This document shows positions 1-22,351 of a stretch of DNA of 64,000 nucleotides, piece after piece (within the stretch, counting starts at the first letter, position 1; each line of letters starts with the position of its first letter). A program made the position numbers and the translations under genes. The notes under the pieces were generated by a model, which searched no databases, was not told the origin of the DNA, and worked only from the letters and a program-made list of their open reading frames with translations. Source of the stretch: Volvox africanus (taxonomy: Eukaryota; Chlorophyta; Chlorophyceae; Chlamydomonadales; Volvocaceae); contig BSDZ01000015.1 of assembly GCA_030268105.1 (NCBI GenBank), positions 1,515,501-1,579,500 of the forward strand, in the 5' to 3' direction.

Positions 1-350
1 ATTAGTCAGCTGGAAACAGTCAAAGTCAACGATCTTCTGTTGGTTAAGTTTGTATCGTCCCCGTAATGCTGGTGACTAGCTTTCTCGTTGATTGCCTGCC
101 CATGGCAAACCCAACCTCAACCCCCCCCAATCCCCTCCCCTGCCCCCTCTTACCCCCTGCCCCCCAAAACACACACACACATCGGTACACGTCGGTAGTG
201 TATGGGTTTTATTTCAGTATTACGGGTGATCCTCCCAAATCGACACCCCGTACCGGGTGCCTGGCACACACATGAGACATGATCCAAGACTACACACGTA
301 CCCCTGTCCCGTGTGTATTGCCGTACACCAGCTGTACGGCGGTCTTTCAG
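1..350. other. Probable intron or unresolved upstream part of the TIC236-like gene
   Basis: I see no exon here that I can phase. The stretch has C-runs and a short CA run (about 168-181), and ends in a good 3' splice site (TTTCAG at 345-350) just before the first recognisable exon of the TIC236-like gene. It is most likely intron. An additional short exon near the left edge cannot be excluded. Confidence 0.4.
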
Positions 351-10136
<9,786 letters not shown>

Positions 10137-12055
10137 AAATGGCAGAATTAAAATTATATATAAAATAGAAAAGGCAGGTTAAAATTTTGCAGTTCGAGTG
10201 CCTGAAACAATAGCGGCGACTTGCTGATGAGGGGTGCCTTCAAGGAATATAATGAGTGTCGAGGGCCTCGTATACGGACTCCATGTGTCCCGCTCCCCTA
10301 TCAACACATTCATTCATCCGGATAACGGCAGACCTGATCAAGAATACTTCATCCATAGCGTAACCATTCATCACCGTGATGTTTTTTGTAACCAAACTCA
10401 CGCCACGATGCTCTGAGCTTCAAATTACGTGCTGTGCTGTGCTGTATGCACGTGTGCAGCCATGACCAGTGGGTCGGTACATCCCTTTTCCCCACCCCCA
10501 ATGCAGTGGTGCAATACTGGGGCCCGTTAGTGGCCAAAATGAAAGAACCCCATCATACAGATAGGCGTGGGTGACTTGGCAAGCAGTACTAAGGGAGTAG
10601 AGTGACATTAGCGACACAGCGGTCGAGGGAGAAAGCACCTGTTTGGAGCCGTATATGCATGCAGCCACCGGGCAGGAACCCCGCAAACACACACACAAAC
10701 TGCTCGGACTTGGAAAAATATGTTAGGATGTTAAATATAAGAATACGTTAATCCATCTTTGCAGGGCACAGGATCGACTGTGTTAGGAGTCATCTGCTTT
10801 GAAAGAAATAAGGAATGAATACACACTTTCCAAATTGGACATCGGATAATTGCTGACTGCACCAGGCATAGGGCCCTCGACGAGCATTTGGAGGCTAGGG
10901 CAAACCGCTCAGTTTGTAGCCGTTGCCACTGTTAAATAAGTCGATGGTTTCTTTCGCGTCTTCTGAACTTTTAAGCACGTCATGACCCTTCGTCGACAAG
11001 TAGTTTTTTTCCATGCCTGCCTCATCATATGTATACCGTCAGGTTTCACATTCTGGGAGTTTTCATTAAAATATGCGCACCAGCATCATTCACCGGACGC
11101 ACTTGCGTGGAACGAGTCAAGATTACAGTTCAAATCTGTGGGAGCTACTTTGCAGTTACGCCTAAGAATGGCACTCCACGAGTCGGTTGCCGTCTACCAT
11201 CTGATTCTCAATAACGATCTTGTTAGGACGTTGCCCCCTCCGAGGAGCCGCTATCACCCCGGTACCATCCCCACCTGACGGCGGTATCACCTCTCGGGGA
11301 AAATGCTCCCCGGGTATACTGGTGCTGGCCTGGGAACATCAGCATTTTAGAATGCAGCAGCAAGGGAATGGCCGGGTTGCATACATATTGTAAAAAACAG
11401 TTAGACTGGCAGTTAGGTTAATAACAATTAACAAATTATTACTGAAATGTGTGAAGGATACAAGGCTTGGAGCGTGCCCAAGCTGCTTCAAGATCAGGGA
11501 TTAGGTTGGGAGTAAAGTTGTGTGCAGGTTACCAGCTGTTTTGGTCAGAAGTGTAACCTTTCCACTTTACTGTTGTATCCGTCTTCACTGCTCATGCACT
11601 TATCTGCACGTCGCGATGTTAAGTGCCAAGTGCTGATGCACTCACAACTTATGATCCAAAATATGAGATGCGGATGTGATGGCTATCAGTGCCGAGTCCA
11701 GGCAATCACCATCTAACCAGCTATCAATGCTCAGGCTTGACTTGGACCAAACGTAATGTAATATACCTTAATACTATTATATTTGATCGTCCGATTAGGG
11801 TTTGTAAAAAGCTTACATTTTAATACATTATTTGGCTGTCCATGCACGTAGCATACGCACGATATCAATCACGACATGAGTGCGTGGTGCATATCACACC
11901 AGATCCCCGATCCGCAACTGTGATAAACCCTAGCCAACATATCACCGATATTCACACGCAGTTTATTGTCAATATCAAGCTTTCCCAGCATTGTTTAAAT
12001 GCCAAATATCACAAGCCGATCGTATCTTACACTATTACACTTGTTCCCGTGTAAC
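10137..12055. other. Intergenic region without a supported gene
   Basis: After the TIC236 3' end I find no ORF with family signatures. The sequence is more AT-rich than the flanking genes, and short open frames here show no conserved motif. The first part should contain the TIC236 3' untranslated region. Confidence 0.6.
10387..10391 (+). promoter_or_regulatory. Candidate TGTAA polyadenylation signal of the TIC236-like gene
   Basis: TGTAA is the usual poly(A) signal of volvocine algae. This copy lies about 250 bp after the stop codon at 10136. The pentamer is short and could occur by chance. Confidence 0.35.
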
Positions 12056-12661
12056 CATGGTGCAAATATCAATCCTGATTTGTATGAGTCACTGGCAAGG
12101 TTTATGGCAAAGCCAACTGTCAACCACTGGAACGTGGCAAAGGGCATGCTACGGTACTTGGTGGGAACACAGGCTTTGGGAATTAAGTTTGGTGGTGGAG
12201 CCCATGTTCAGGGCTACTGTGATTCGGATTTGTTGGGAGCTGAGGGCCGCCGATCAACCACAGGCTTTGTCTACTTACTAACCGGAAGAGCTATAATTTG
12301 GTTGCCAAAGGTTTAGCCTACCGTGGCTACATCTACAGCAGAGGCTGAGTACATGGTGACTGCAGCGTCGATTAAGGACGCACTGTGGCTGTGTCACTTG
12401 TTGCACGATTTGGGTGTTCATGTGGGCGCGATTCCAATGAAGTGTGATAGCACCGCATGCATTGCGATGCTAGAAAGCCCGATGTCCACGGCTCACACAA
12501 AGCATCTGGACATCTGCCATCATTTTGTGCAGGAGCACATTGAGCAGGGTGAAATCTGCATGGTTCATAGCTCCACTGCGGAGCAGTTGGCGGATGTGTT
12601 CACTAAATCCCTACCTAAGGGGAAGTTTAAGTTTTGTGTTGCAGGGATGGGTCTGAGGTAG
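12056..12661 (+). pseudogene. Ty1/copia-type pol remnant (end of reverse transcriptase and RNase H)
   Basis: The reading frame matches the C-terminal end of Ty1/copia polyproteins: LARFMAKPTVNHW and GMLRYLVGTQALGI, then the RNase H motifs GYCDSDL, RRSTTGFVYLL, ATSTAEAEYM, TKHLDICHHF and ADVFTKSLP. The frame is continuous except for an in-frame TAG at 12314-12316, where the family normally has Gln (CAG), so one C-to-T change explains it. Reverse transcriptase, integrase, protease and gag are absent upstream, so this is a 5'-truncated dead copy. A G-rich stretch at about 12679-12690 could be its polypurine tract, but no LTR can be delimited. Confidence 0.88.
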
Positions 12662-13494
12662 TTTTCCCGATTGACCCTAGGTGGGAGGTAGATTCGTTTT
12701 ACTGCCCTAGATCCGCATGGGAGTTTATCGAACGCTTCTGTTTTACTTTTGGTCACCAACGTTGCGCCTCGTCGTAGCAGTTGAGTTTTTTTAATTTTGT
12801 CTTTGTTTGAATTCACAAATGCAATTGTTGGAAAGTGTTATATCGTATGCTTGCAGTGGGTATGGGAAGTCTGCGTGGGACTGTTGTGATATTCGTGATA
12901 TTTAGTCAGACTTCTTCACTCGTATTATGTGTTCATTACTTGAACGCATTGTCAGGACCGTACTGCGTCTGAATTTTCTAATGTGAAGGGTCGTATGTAC
13001 GATCCTTCACCAAGTCGCTACTTATTCCCTGAAGCTGACTTTCTTCTTTAGCTGTTTGTAACATCTATTGCTTGCCCAGACTTTTGGATTGTCTTTGTGG
13101 CTTGAGGCATATTGGCAGCTCGCTTGTCCAGCTTGTGCTGAACTGGACTTTCTCAGCTGTTGTGACGCGAGTTTTACAACACTCACACTTATACATTGAT
13201 CATGCCAACATCGATGTAATAATACAGCAAAGATTATTATTAATGTGTTATGCCCTTTTAGCATCAATACACTACGTTTCTCGATCCATGCATTCATTAG
13301 TTATCGCATTATTGATACAGCTGGCTCTATGACGCAAAGAATCCCGATTTCATGGATTCATTAATGCATAGCTAGGTAAATATATACATATATATTTATT
13401 AGTCACAATGGATTAATTACGTTCACTACTTGATGATAATTTGATGATAATCAATCTGTAATGCGACATTCGCCGCGGGGACATTCATCTCACC
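12662..13494. other. Noncoding stretch after the copia remnant
   Basis: AT-rich sequence that could include the decayed 3' LTR of the copia remnant, but I find no TG...CA boundaries or repeated partner in the window to prove it. No gene is seen. Confidence 0.45.
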
Positions 13495-14894
13495 AACACA
13501 CATCACATGGGCAGCCCAGAGTGAGACCCATTATTCAAAAAGAATGGACTTTTGCCTGTAGAGCGGTTAACAGCATTCTTGTTAAGCGTGAATTCCGCCG
13601 CAGTCAAGTAGGTATCCCAGACAAGGGGTTGTGTGTGGGATAGGGGGGTACATCACCCATGGCCACTAACTTGGCAGTCCCTACCTTCCCCGGTATTTCG
13701 GGGCACCCTCATCCGGTCTCCCATGCCGAGTTCTCCGAAATCAGTGCTCTTCCCGGGTTCAGCACCCACCACCGGCATCCAGGGGAATCTGCTGAATCAA
13801 CTATGGCATCAACTCCGATCCTGGTCAGCTCGCAGGTCACTATAATCGGGTCCTTCACCGTCCATCAACATGGGGGCACCCTGACCTCAACACGTGGAGA
13901 GAATTTGATCTGCTCTGAAGTCGGGGTCGAACCTGGTATTTCAGGGGCACATAAGTCGTGCTATAACAGTCGTGCCTGAACACCTATAAGGGGTATGAGA
14001 CGCGCAAAGTTGCGCAAGATATCACCCAATGTGCGATTTTTGTGCGTTCGGTTTGTCCATCGGACTGTGGGTGGTATGCCATGCTCAGGTTAGACGTGAA
14101 TTGACCTCTGCGGTCCGAAACCACGTATTTAGGAACGCTGTGCAACCGAACCACGTTATCAAGAAACAGGCGTGCCATTTGCTCAGCAGTACAGGACGAA
14201 GTGCAAGGCACTAGGTAAACCATTTTAGTCAAACGGTCGACCATGACAAGCACCGAGTTGGATCCCTCCTCAGTTTTGGGCAGTGCTACTACAAAGTCCA
14301 TGGAAGGAAGCACTTTCCCAAGGCACATCTGGGACAGGCAAAGGTTGCAACAACCTGTGACCCTTACCCGCCAAAACCTTGTTGTGCTGGTACAGACTGC
14401 ATGTCTGCATGAAGTTCTCTGCATCTCTGGCCATGCGAGGCCACCAAAATGAGCGTCAAACCAGTTCAACCAACCACCTGCTACCTAGATGTCCTGCTAA
14501 CGGATCTTCATGGAAACGGGAAAGAATGTCGCAATGAAGGGCATCATCATTCGAGATGACAATCTGAGTTGTGGAACCTTCCGTCCGTAACCAAAGACCA
14601 TTGCGCAAGTGCTCTACGTTACCCTGTGTAGTAAACCAAGGATTGCTAACATAGGCAGCCTTCAATTGCCCCATGAGGTCCGAAGACAACGGCACCTCCT
14701 TATTCCGCAGGTGCAGGACAGACGCTGCCAGAATCACGGCATGTAGAGACGGGTGAGAGCATTAGCGACATTAATCCTGCCGGTGATGTGCTCCCAGGTG
14801 CAGTCAAACCGAGCTAGATACTCCATCCACCTAGCTTGCCATAGCTTCTACGTGGGGATGCTTTGCAAAAATGTCAGGAGTTTGTGGCTTGTGG
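13495..14894 (-). mobile_element. Decayed Ty3/gypsy fragment (integrase region), same family as the 50-63 kb copies
   Basis: On the minus strand the fragment reads like the integrase of the chromovirus copies further right. It includes DPLAGHLGSRWLVELV, MDFVVALPKTEEGSNSVLV, VDRLTKMVYLVPCTSSCTAEQ and AYHPQSDGQTER. It is broken by frameshifts and stops and by a 359 bp insertion at 13629-13987. Similarity begins near 13495 (upstream of the insertion) and stops near 14894, inside the RNase H region. Neither LTR is present. It is clearly older than the copies at 50-62 kb. Confidence 0.85.
13629..13987 (-). mobile_element. SINE-like 359 bp insertion, copy 1
   Basis: It interrupts the gypsy fragment and is flanked by AAGGGG at 13623-13628 and 13988-13993, a likely target-site duplication. 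A second copy of exactly the same length is at 50995-51353. Read on the minus strand, a B-box-like GGTTCGACCCC lies about 55 bases from the start and an A-box-like AGGCACGACTG about 11 bases from the start, the spacing of a tRNA-type RNA polymerase III promoter. An open frame of about 106 codons on the plus strand is unlikely to be a gene. What else: a small DNA element; the terminal inverted repeats are weak. Confidence 0.55.
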
Positions 14895-17800
14895 AACGGG
14901 GAAGTTGGTGCTCAACATAGGTTCAACAAGATGACCATACACGGTCCATCCTTGACACCAACCGTAGATACCCCAGGTACAACAATTGTCCCCCTTCCCA
15001 TGGATATGTCCTCACATCCGAGAGCAGGGTGAATCACCGCCCTGGAATGGCTCGTCCAGCAGCAGAGAGCCGTGCACTGTCTTACTCTTGGCAGTGCGTA
15101 TGTTTCTTGTATCCTGCCCGATCTGTGAGATAAGTACTCCATAAATAATTTACCCCTTCAATGATAATGTCCACATACGTAAATGTCGTTGCCCAAAAAG
15201 CCCCTAACTCCTTAGATAGCTGGAGCACAAAACTTTAGAAAGCCATCATTAGCTTATGCACCGTGGCTAGGTTACTAGCTTCTGTTGCACATGAGTATAC
15301 GTATATAGTTTATTTTACTACTTGCAGGTCTGCCAGGTTCATAGCTAGGACAAATTAATTTAATGTTAGCGTAATAATAAGTTAGATTGCAGAACGAACC
15401 CAACATATGTATGTAATGTAAACGCCCTTAAGCCGTTCCGGGTGGGAGGGCCTCCGACCAAAATAACCCTCCGGGTGCATTATTGACATTACGTACACAT
15501 GCATTCCACCAAACTGTCTATTATATTAATGACCTATACACCTTGGTGTGTCAATAAATTACCAAGCACTGCGTGCTGCACAATTCCTTGCTTGTACTGG
15601 CTTATCATGGCTTATCACTTGATCACTAATGAACCATCTTCATGTGAACCTCGTGTAAGCCGCTGTACAAATGTAGTACGACAAAATGTGTATAATGTGT
15701 CCCCAGAGGTCCATTCTACGATTAAGATATAATAAATAATATCCACGCAGGCGCTACTTAAGCAGTATTGTAACGGCTTCAGTGTCGAAAAGGTTGGACA
15801 CGTCCATCCACTCCTTCCAAGGCAGCCCGTCCTTCTGTCACCATCAGTCAGTAACTACTATACTATTTTTTCATAAATCCCTAAGTCTTATTGTTACACT
15901 CGAGCAGCTCTGACTGAAATCCACATCTTGTTTGGAAAGCAAATGTCAGCTTTGTAAGCAGATTCGTCTATCTGTGATGAACACACATAACCTCCCACAA
16001 AAGAAGAACAAATTGTTTAACATACTATAATGTCCAAAAGCTTTGGATTGATCTTTCCTGATAAGTCGTACACCGCTGACGTACAGGAGGCAACCGTCTG
16101 CAGCTTGTATTTGCCGGAGTGATTAACATGCAACTTCTAGGTTGAGAGCCGGTTTATCGTTAATAGTTCATGGCATTCTCCTAGCAAACGGGGGGAATTT
16201 GGAAGACGCTTCTCAATCTCTCAACTCTCAAGTGAAAGCCAATGGTAACTATAAAATAAAATGAGGCGAAATTACAAAAAGAAAACCAGGTAGCGGTAAT
16301 CATCGCGATAACGTACGGCGCTCGAATGGATAACAAGACAGGCCGCAAGAATGTTCATCCAGTACTTCATTATAAACCCTGAAACACTAACTCTTTTCAA
16401 TGTTTTATTGACATGTATGTATCCATCACTATTTTAGTTGAGGCCGATGTACCAATTATTCTTGTCATAAGTGATGTTTTCTTAAGAGTCATTTAAGATA
16501 ATTAACGAAATTCCATAATGAGGTCATGACACACATGCTTGGCTGAGTATCTTCTTGTCCATATACCTGTATCTATCTATCTTATATATGTGTAAACCCG
16601 AATCTTCCAGCTCGAATCATACCCGCAGCAGAAGGGCACCCGACGTTCATACATCATCACTTGACCCCGCACCCGCCTCGTGAGATAGAGAGCCTCCCCT
16701 TATCCGAAATTAAAACATGCATACCGAAATGTTCTCTCCCAGAAATGAATACAACAGGCAGGCAACAGGTGATAGGCACGCCCTATACGCAAGCCACACA
16801 CAATTCATTTGGCCACTCCCACACGCTAGCTGTTCCGGCAGTATTCCTACAGAAGTCGTGTTTGTAACAATACCAGTTTCCGTGGAAGGTTAATACCATG
16901 TACTGATGGAATGCCCCGCTTATGCTTGGTCGCATGCCAATCATTATGCTAGTTTAGGTTTGGAGCAGGATGCTACGATGCTGCAAATAATGACGGTAAA
17001 GGACCGGCAGGGCCTTGCCCGACTTATTATACATAGCATACTATACATAACATACTACACATAGCCTTCGTGTATGCCGGTTATGGCGTGTGGAGAGAAC
17101 CTAGCCCTCCTCTCGTAAATGTTCTTTCTTTCTTCGATGAATGGTCAGACTGTCGTAGTTGAGAGCCGCAAGGGTCTCTCGAGATCATGAGAAGGTGCGT
17201 CTGCAAACCTTAATATCCTGGTATCGTCTGCCGTACGTGTACGACTATTAAACGGACTCTTTTGCAATCTAGCTTCGCGTTTTCTCATCTTTCTCAATTT
17301 TCCTTGCTTTAGCTCGCGGTCCCTTAAGCCCCCTGGCTCGTCCAAGCCTTACAAGTCCATAGGAGCTTGTAAGGCCTTTAACCAGCTCCAACGAGTTTGT
17401 CATCATGACCATCGATTATCATCATCATCATCAACATGCAGTGGTCGTCCTATCGATTGTCATCAATCCCAAACATCCACAGATATATTATACATAAATC
17501 ATATAATATAAGCATGTGTCCTAACTAAGTTAAATCTAACAAACTTTGGCGGGGCTAAGCGCGCACTTGGTCGTGCATGCACTCGCTGTGTACCAGGGTA
17601 CCAGGGGATCGCGCATGCACTCGCTGTGACTCCTGCTGTGTAGGGTTTAGGGTTTTAGGGTTTAAAAACCCTGAAACCCTAAAAACCCATCCGGAACCCC
17701 CCCCCATATGACACCCGCAGTACTTCACACATGCATAGAGCTTCGGGTAACATTTCACTCTTCACCTATGAATACATTATTGTGCGAAGTATTCATCATA

Positions 17801-19296
17801 TCCCTCAGCACCGATTGCATTTGTAGGTTGCAATACATCGATAGGTCCTCGCTGCTGTTAATTATTGACGACGGTAAATTAATGGCAACACCACTTCAGG
17901 TAATTTTAATACGTTCGCAGCTAGCAGTACTTTGAATTCGCTCTCCTCTACGGCCGTACAACTTATCAGACGAAGTGGATGGATGCACTTTTACCTTAGG
18001 CAGCGAGTATTTTTGAGCTTCTGGGAAATAAATAATGAAATAATTATCTTTAGACATAATTTGTTTGCGAACATGTTCCAACTGATTTCATTACGGTATA
18101 CGTAGCTAGGTAGGTGTATGAAGCACATATGTGTACGGTATTGGTTATAACGGAATGAATGGTACGTATCTTTCATTACGGGATTGGAGGGATACGAGAC
18201 AACTTGTTTCCTAGGGGCTTCGGTAGTGCCGTACACCTGGCATGGACTTATCTATTGTATAAGACAGGTTTAGTGTACGACAATATGGGAACGCCGTACA
18301 ACCGTGTCTTCGTATTAAGTGCTTTACATCTCTACCGGCCAGCAGCCACTTGGGGCAACTCAGAAACGCCGGCTATAAACGTGTGCTTGCAGCGTCAACG
18401 TGTCGGTGCAGCAATGCGTGGGCACGTCATTATGATTTGTTGGGGGCGCGCTAGCCACAACGAATGTCGTCGTCACGCTATTAAGTGTAACGTACAGGGG
18501 GCGAGAAGCATGCTAAGGTAATTCCTTAATATGCATGTGCTGTTTGTGCTCTGATTCCCAATCTTGACAGTAAGTATCACCTGCTCCGTATTCCATCCCG
18601 AATGATAATGAAGCCGGTGTCCCGTATCTAAGCGGCGTGCTGTAGCTAGAAGCTACTTGGTAGATATAGCTCCCACCCTAGCTATTAGCTTATAATCAGG
18701 GCGATACCCATGCGCTAACTGTATGTATATGTCATGCCAGATGGAACCCCGCTCTTAGCCCCTGTGCTTCATTTCTTGGTACCCTGGTTGGGCTGTCACC
18801 CGACGGTTCCACGGCTGGGCATCATCCGCTGCCGTCAGCATCGCTGATATGCTTTGTGATATTTCTGCGTCCAAATGTTATTTTTACACAATCTGATGCG
18901 TTTACGATGTGTCAGGACCGGAGAACACAAAGTGTCTCTGAAAAGTTGTTACAAAAAGTTGATGCTGGTGTGCATCTTGTGTCAATTCGCAAACAACATT
19001 TCTTTATATAATGTGATGTACTTCAAAGTCATAAAATTACACATAATGGAAAATGCTGAAATATATAGATATTATGTACTTGTTAAAAGATATAGTTTGA
19101 CAACCCTTTTGGCAAATCTAGCTGCATTAAATTTTTAGTCTCGCCACAGGACAAATATTCAAGCGATTAAGACCGATAGCCAAAGAATCGCTTGAGAGTT
19201 CGCAGCTTGTCGAGGAGCGCCTCTCCATCCCAATCCAGCAATTGGTGAAGCACCACACGCTGAACTTGGCGAGCTGCCTACTTTCACCAGTTCATA
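14895..19296. other. Gene-poor AT-rich region upstream of the U-box/Myb gene
   Basis: About 4.4 kb without any ORF that shows family features. It contains a telomere-like motif at 17641 and many short open frames that look like chance. The last few hundred bases should hold the promoter of the gene starting at 19297. The frame at 19150-19310 stays open for about 50 codons next to the start codon but ends in TAA and has no visible splice donor. Confidence 0.5.
17641..17689. repeat. Head-to-head telomere-like motif
   Basis: Three TAGGGTTT-type units (TTTAGGG/TTTTAGGG) run directly into the opposite strand (AAAAACCCTGAAACCC and on). The result is an inverted arrangement of telomere units around an A/T centre. 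Confidence 0.75.
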
Positions 19297-22200
19297 ATGG
19301 AGCAGCGTCAAATTAAACGAGAGCTCAACGATTGCCCGGTGTTGCTACACTTCCGAAGGCAAACCAAAATACCAAGTGAATACGTCTGCCCGATAAGCTG
19401 GCGCATTATGAGCGACCCAGTGTTTGACCCCAGCGACTCCGAGCATCGCGCGGTGGAACGTGATGCTTTTGAGTCCCACGTGCGTCAATATGGCGTGCGC
19501 CCTCTCACGGGTAAGCGCGTGGTACGGTCGGCCTGTTTGTGTTTTGCCTTCCCTTCATGCCTATATATCTCAGCCGCCCCTGGTTCCCCTCAAACCCCGA
19601 CCTCAACGTATGGGCCACCGACCACAACCTAAAATCGATCGACCAGGAACTTCTATGTATTCTTGTTTGCTTTTGTTACCCAATGCGTAACCATGAACCG
19701 CACATCCCCACGTGTGTGTGACCCTACTGTTTTCGTAACCTCTCACCCCACCTCACCTCACCTAAACTCACCCAGGCCTCCCTCCCGGAGCTGTCGGTAC
19801 CCTCCCAACGGTCGAGAGGGCCATTTCCGACTTCCTCGCGGACGCAACTGAAGCGGAGCCCGTCAGTAACCTGAGCCTCCCGCTGGCACAGCCGCCGGTG
19901 GCCAAGCGCCCACGGCTAAGTGAGGCACAGCCTTTGTCGCACCTCCCGCCGAGACCTAACCCTCCGTGGCTGGTGGCCGCCGTCCGGTCCTGCGGTGCAC
20001 TCGCCGGCACCACTGATCTCAGTGTCGGTGTCGGTGTCGGCAAGAACGACAATGATGCGGGCCATTGCGATAACGATCACGGCGACCAGCGCCGCTCCGT
20101 CCTGCAAATTGTTGGCACGGAAGAAATTCCTGCCACGTTTTTCTGTCCTCTCAGCCGCGTGCTCATGCTGGATCCAGCTGTCAGCTGCAGTGGCGAGGCA
20201 GTCGTGACGATGGAACGAGCCGCGCTGGCGGCCTTCGTGGAGCTGTACGGCACACATCCGCAGACGGGTATGTATGAGGGTCTGGAGTGTGTCTGTGTGT
20301 AGGAGGGAAGGAAACCCACCTCCCACCCGGGAGGATGGGCCACGCGGACGCCGATTCGAATACGTTTTATGTCGACGTGGCGTTGCGGTGTTGGTGGTGT
20401 TGGCGAGTTGAGGGACCTATGACGGACATGTTATATTTTTTCATCTACAAACCTCTCCCTCTCCCTCTCCCTCTCCCTCTCCCTCTCCCTCTCCCTCTCC
20501 CTCTCCCTCTCCCTCTCCCTCTCCCTCTCCCTCTCCCTCTCCCTCTCCCTCTCCCTCTCCCTCTCCCTCTCCCTCTCCCTCTCCCTCTCCCTCTCCCTCT
20601 CCCTCTCCCTCTCCCTCTCCCTCTCCCTCTCCCTCTCCCTCTCCCTCTCCCTCTCCCTCTCCCTCTCCCTCTCCCTCTCCCTCTCCCTCTCCCTCTCCCT
20701 CTCCCTCTCCCTCTCCCTCTCCTTCTCCCTCTTTCTTCGCTGGTCTCTTGTGACCGGCTCCGTTCTCGTAACCCCCTTCCCATGGAACTGCATATTCGCG
20801 GCACTCTTTAGGGAAACACATGGCGCTCTCAGATATCTACCCGGACAACACGACGCGGCGCTCAATCGCCAGATGGCTCGCCAAGTTCTGCGTCAAGTCA
20901 GAGCACCTCCACACCGCTCCCGCACAGCCACCGGCCGCTACTGCTGGGGCCACTGCCGCCGCCGCTGGGGAAGTCAACCCTTCCGGACGGATCGCCAGTT
21001 GGTTGTTGCCGCTGCGGCTGGAAGCAGGCCCTGGTGCCGCTCCAACGGCCGGTTACTCAGGCGGTGGCAACGGCAGAAGGAGTCGCGGTACAACTGCAGC
21101 TAAAGTGCACTTGCCGCTGCCAGCGGCGAACAGGTATTCCCCGTATTCCACAGTGGCAGCCGGCGGTGGTAGAGGCAGCGGCGGGACCCCCGCTGGAGCA
21201 CGAGGCACCCCGCTTCTGCCACTGCCAGCCCCTGAGCTCCCGAAGGGCAACCAACCAGTCGCCGGGGCCGCAGTTTCTGCAAACATCAACCACACCCATA
21301 CCAGACCTCCGAAGGTACAAACTCCTGGCACGACACCCGGACATATGCACATGCCATCTGGTGGCACTGTGTTTGGTTTAGGAGCCTCAGCACACCTGGA
21401 ACAGCACATACCGCTGTCGCAGCAGCAGCAGCAGCCACCGCCACTGCGATTGCCTTCAAGCGCCCCTGGCCGGTCGGGGGGCGTGGGGCCAGATAGCAAC
21501 TCGCTACCGGAGCAGCCAGCGCCCGTTCCAGATCCGCTGCAGCAGTCGGTTTCGGAGCACCCGGGCCCTGTCTTGGCCGCGGCAGGGGAGAGCTCAGAAC
21601 GGCCGCCAGGCTGTGCGGGTGCGGGCGGTCAGCGGGAGGATCAGGACGGGGAGGGGGAGGGGGGAGCCGGCCGGCGGAAGGTCCGCATCAAATTCGAACT
21701 GCACTCGCCGGCACCGGATCATCCCCCCCTGGGCTTCATAAGCCCTGCACTTGCTGCTGCTGCTGCTGCTACCGTTGGTGATGGGGTTGGTGGTGTTTGG
21801 GGTGGGGTTGGTGAGGCCAGGGTGCCGCCTCGTCTGGGGGCCACCACGACGGCCGGCAGGGGAAGTGAAGGGGAACTCGAGCACAGGGTTGGCGACACCG
21901 GCAATGACACCGGCAATGGCGGCGGCAGCTGCGGAATCCACACGGGCCCGGTGGACCTGGTGTCTGAAAACCCCTGTGCAAGTGACGATGGAGGCGGCGG
22001 TGCCATCGCAGTCGCTGAGCCGATGGTCCGTGACGCAAGCGACAGCAGCGGCCGCGCCGCCGGCCGTAACGGCGTGGGACGGCCGAGGGCAACAGATGGC
22101 AATAGAGCCGGGAAGGAGGCAGCGGCTGCTGCTGCTGCTGCTGCTGCTGCTGTCGTAGCGGGGGATGGTACCGTGTCGGTGCCGATGGTGACTGGCGGTG

Positions 22201-22320
22201 CCGGAGAGCTCCCGACAGAGGGGGATGATGGAGGGGCAGCGGCAGCAGCAGCAGCAGTAGGCAGGTTGCGGTTGGGTTCCGGAGCAGCGTTTCCACAAGC
22301 AGTAGCAGAAATAACGGGAG

Positions 22321-22351
<31 letters not shown>

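Noticed and set aside
13690..13780. 5S rRNA-like stretch inside the SINE-like insertion (TCTCCGAAATCAG and nearby)
   Set aside because: Similarity to 5S rRNA is short, needs gaps, lies on the strand opposite to the tRNA-like boxes, and the 5S internal control boxes are not all present.
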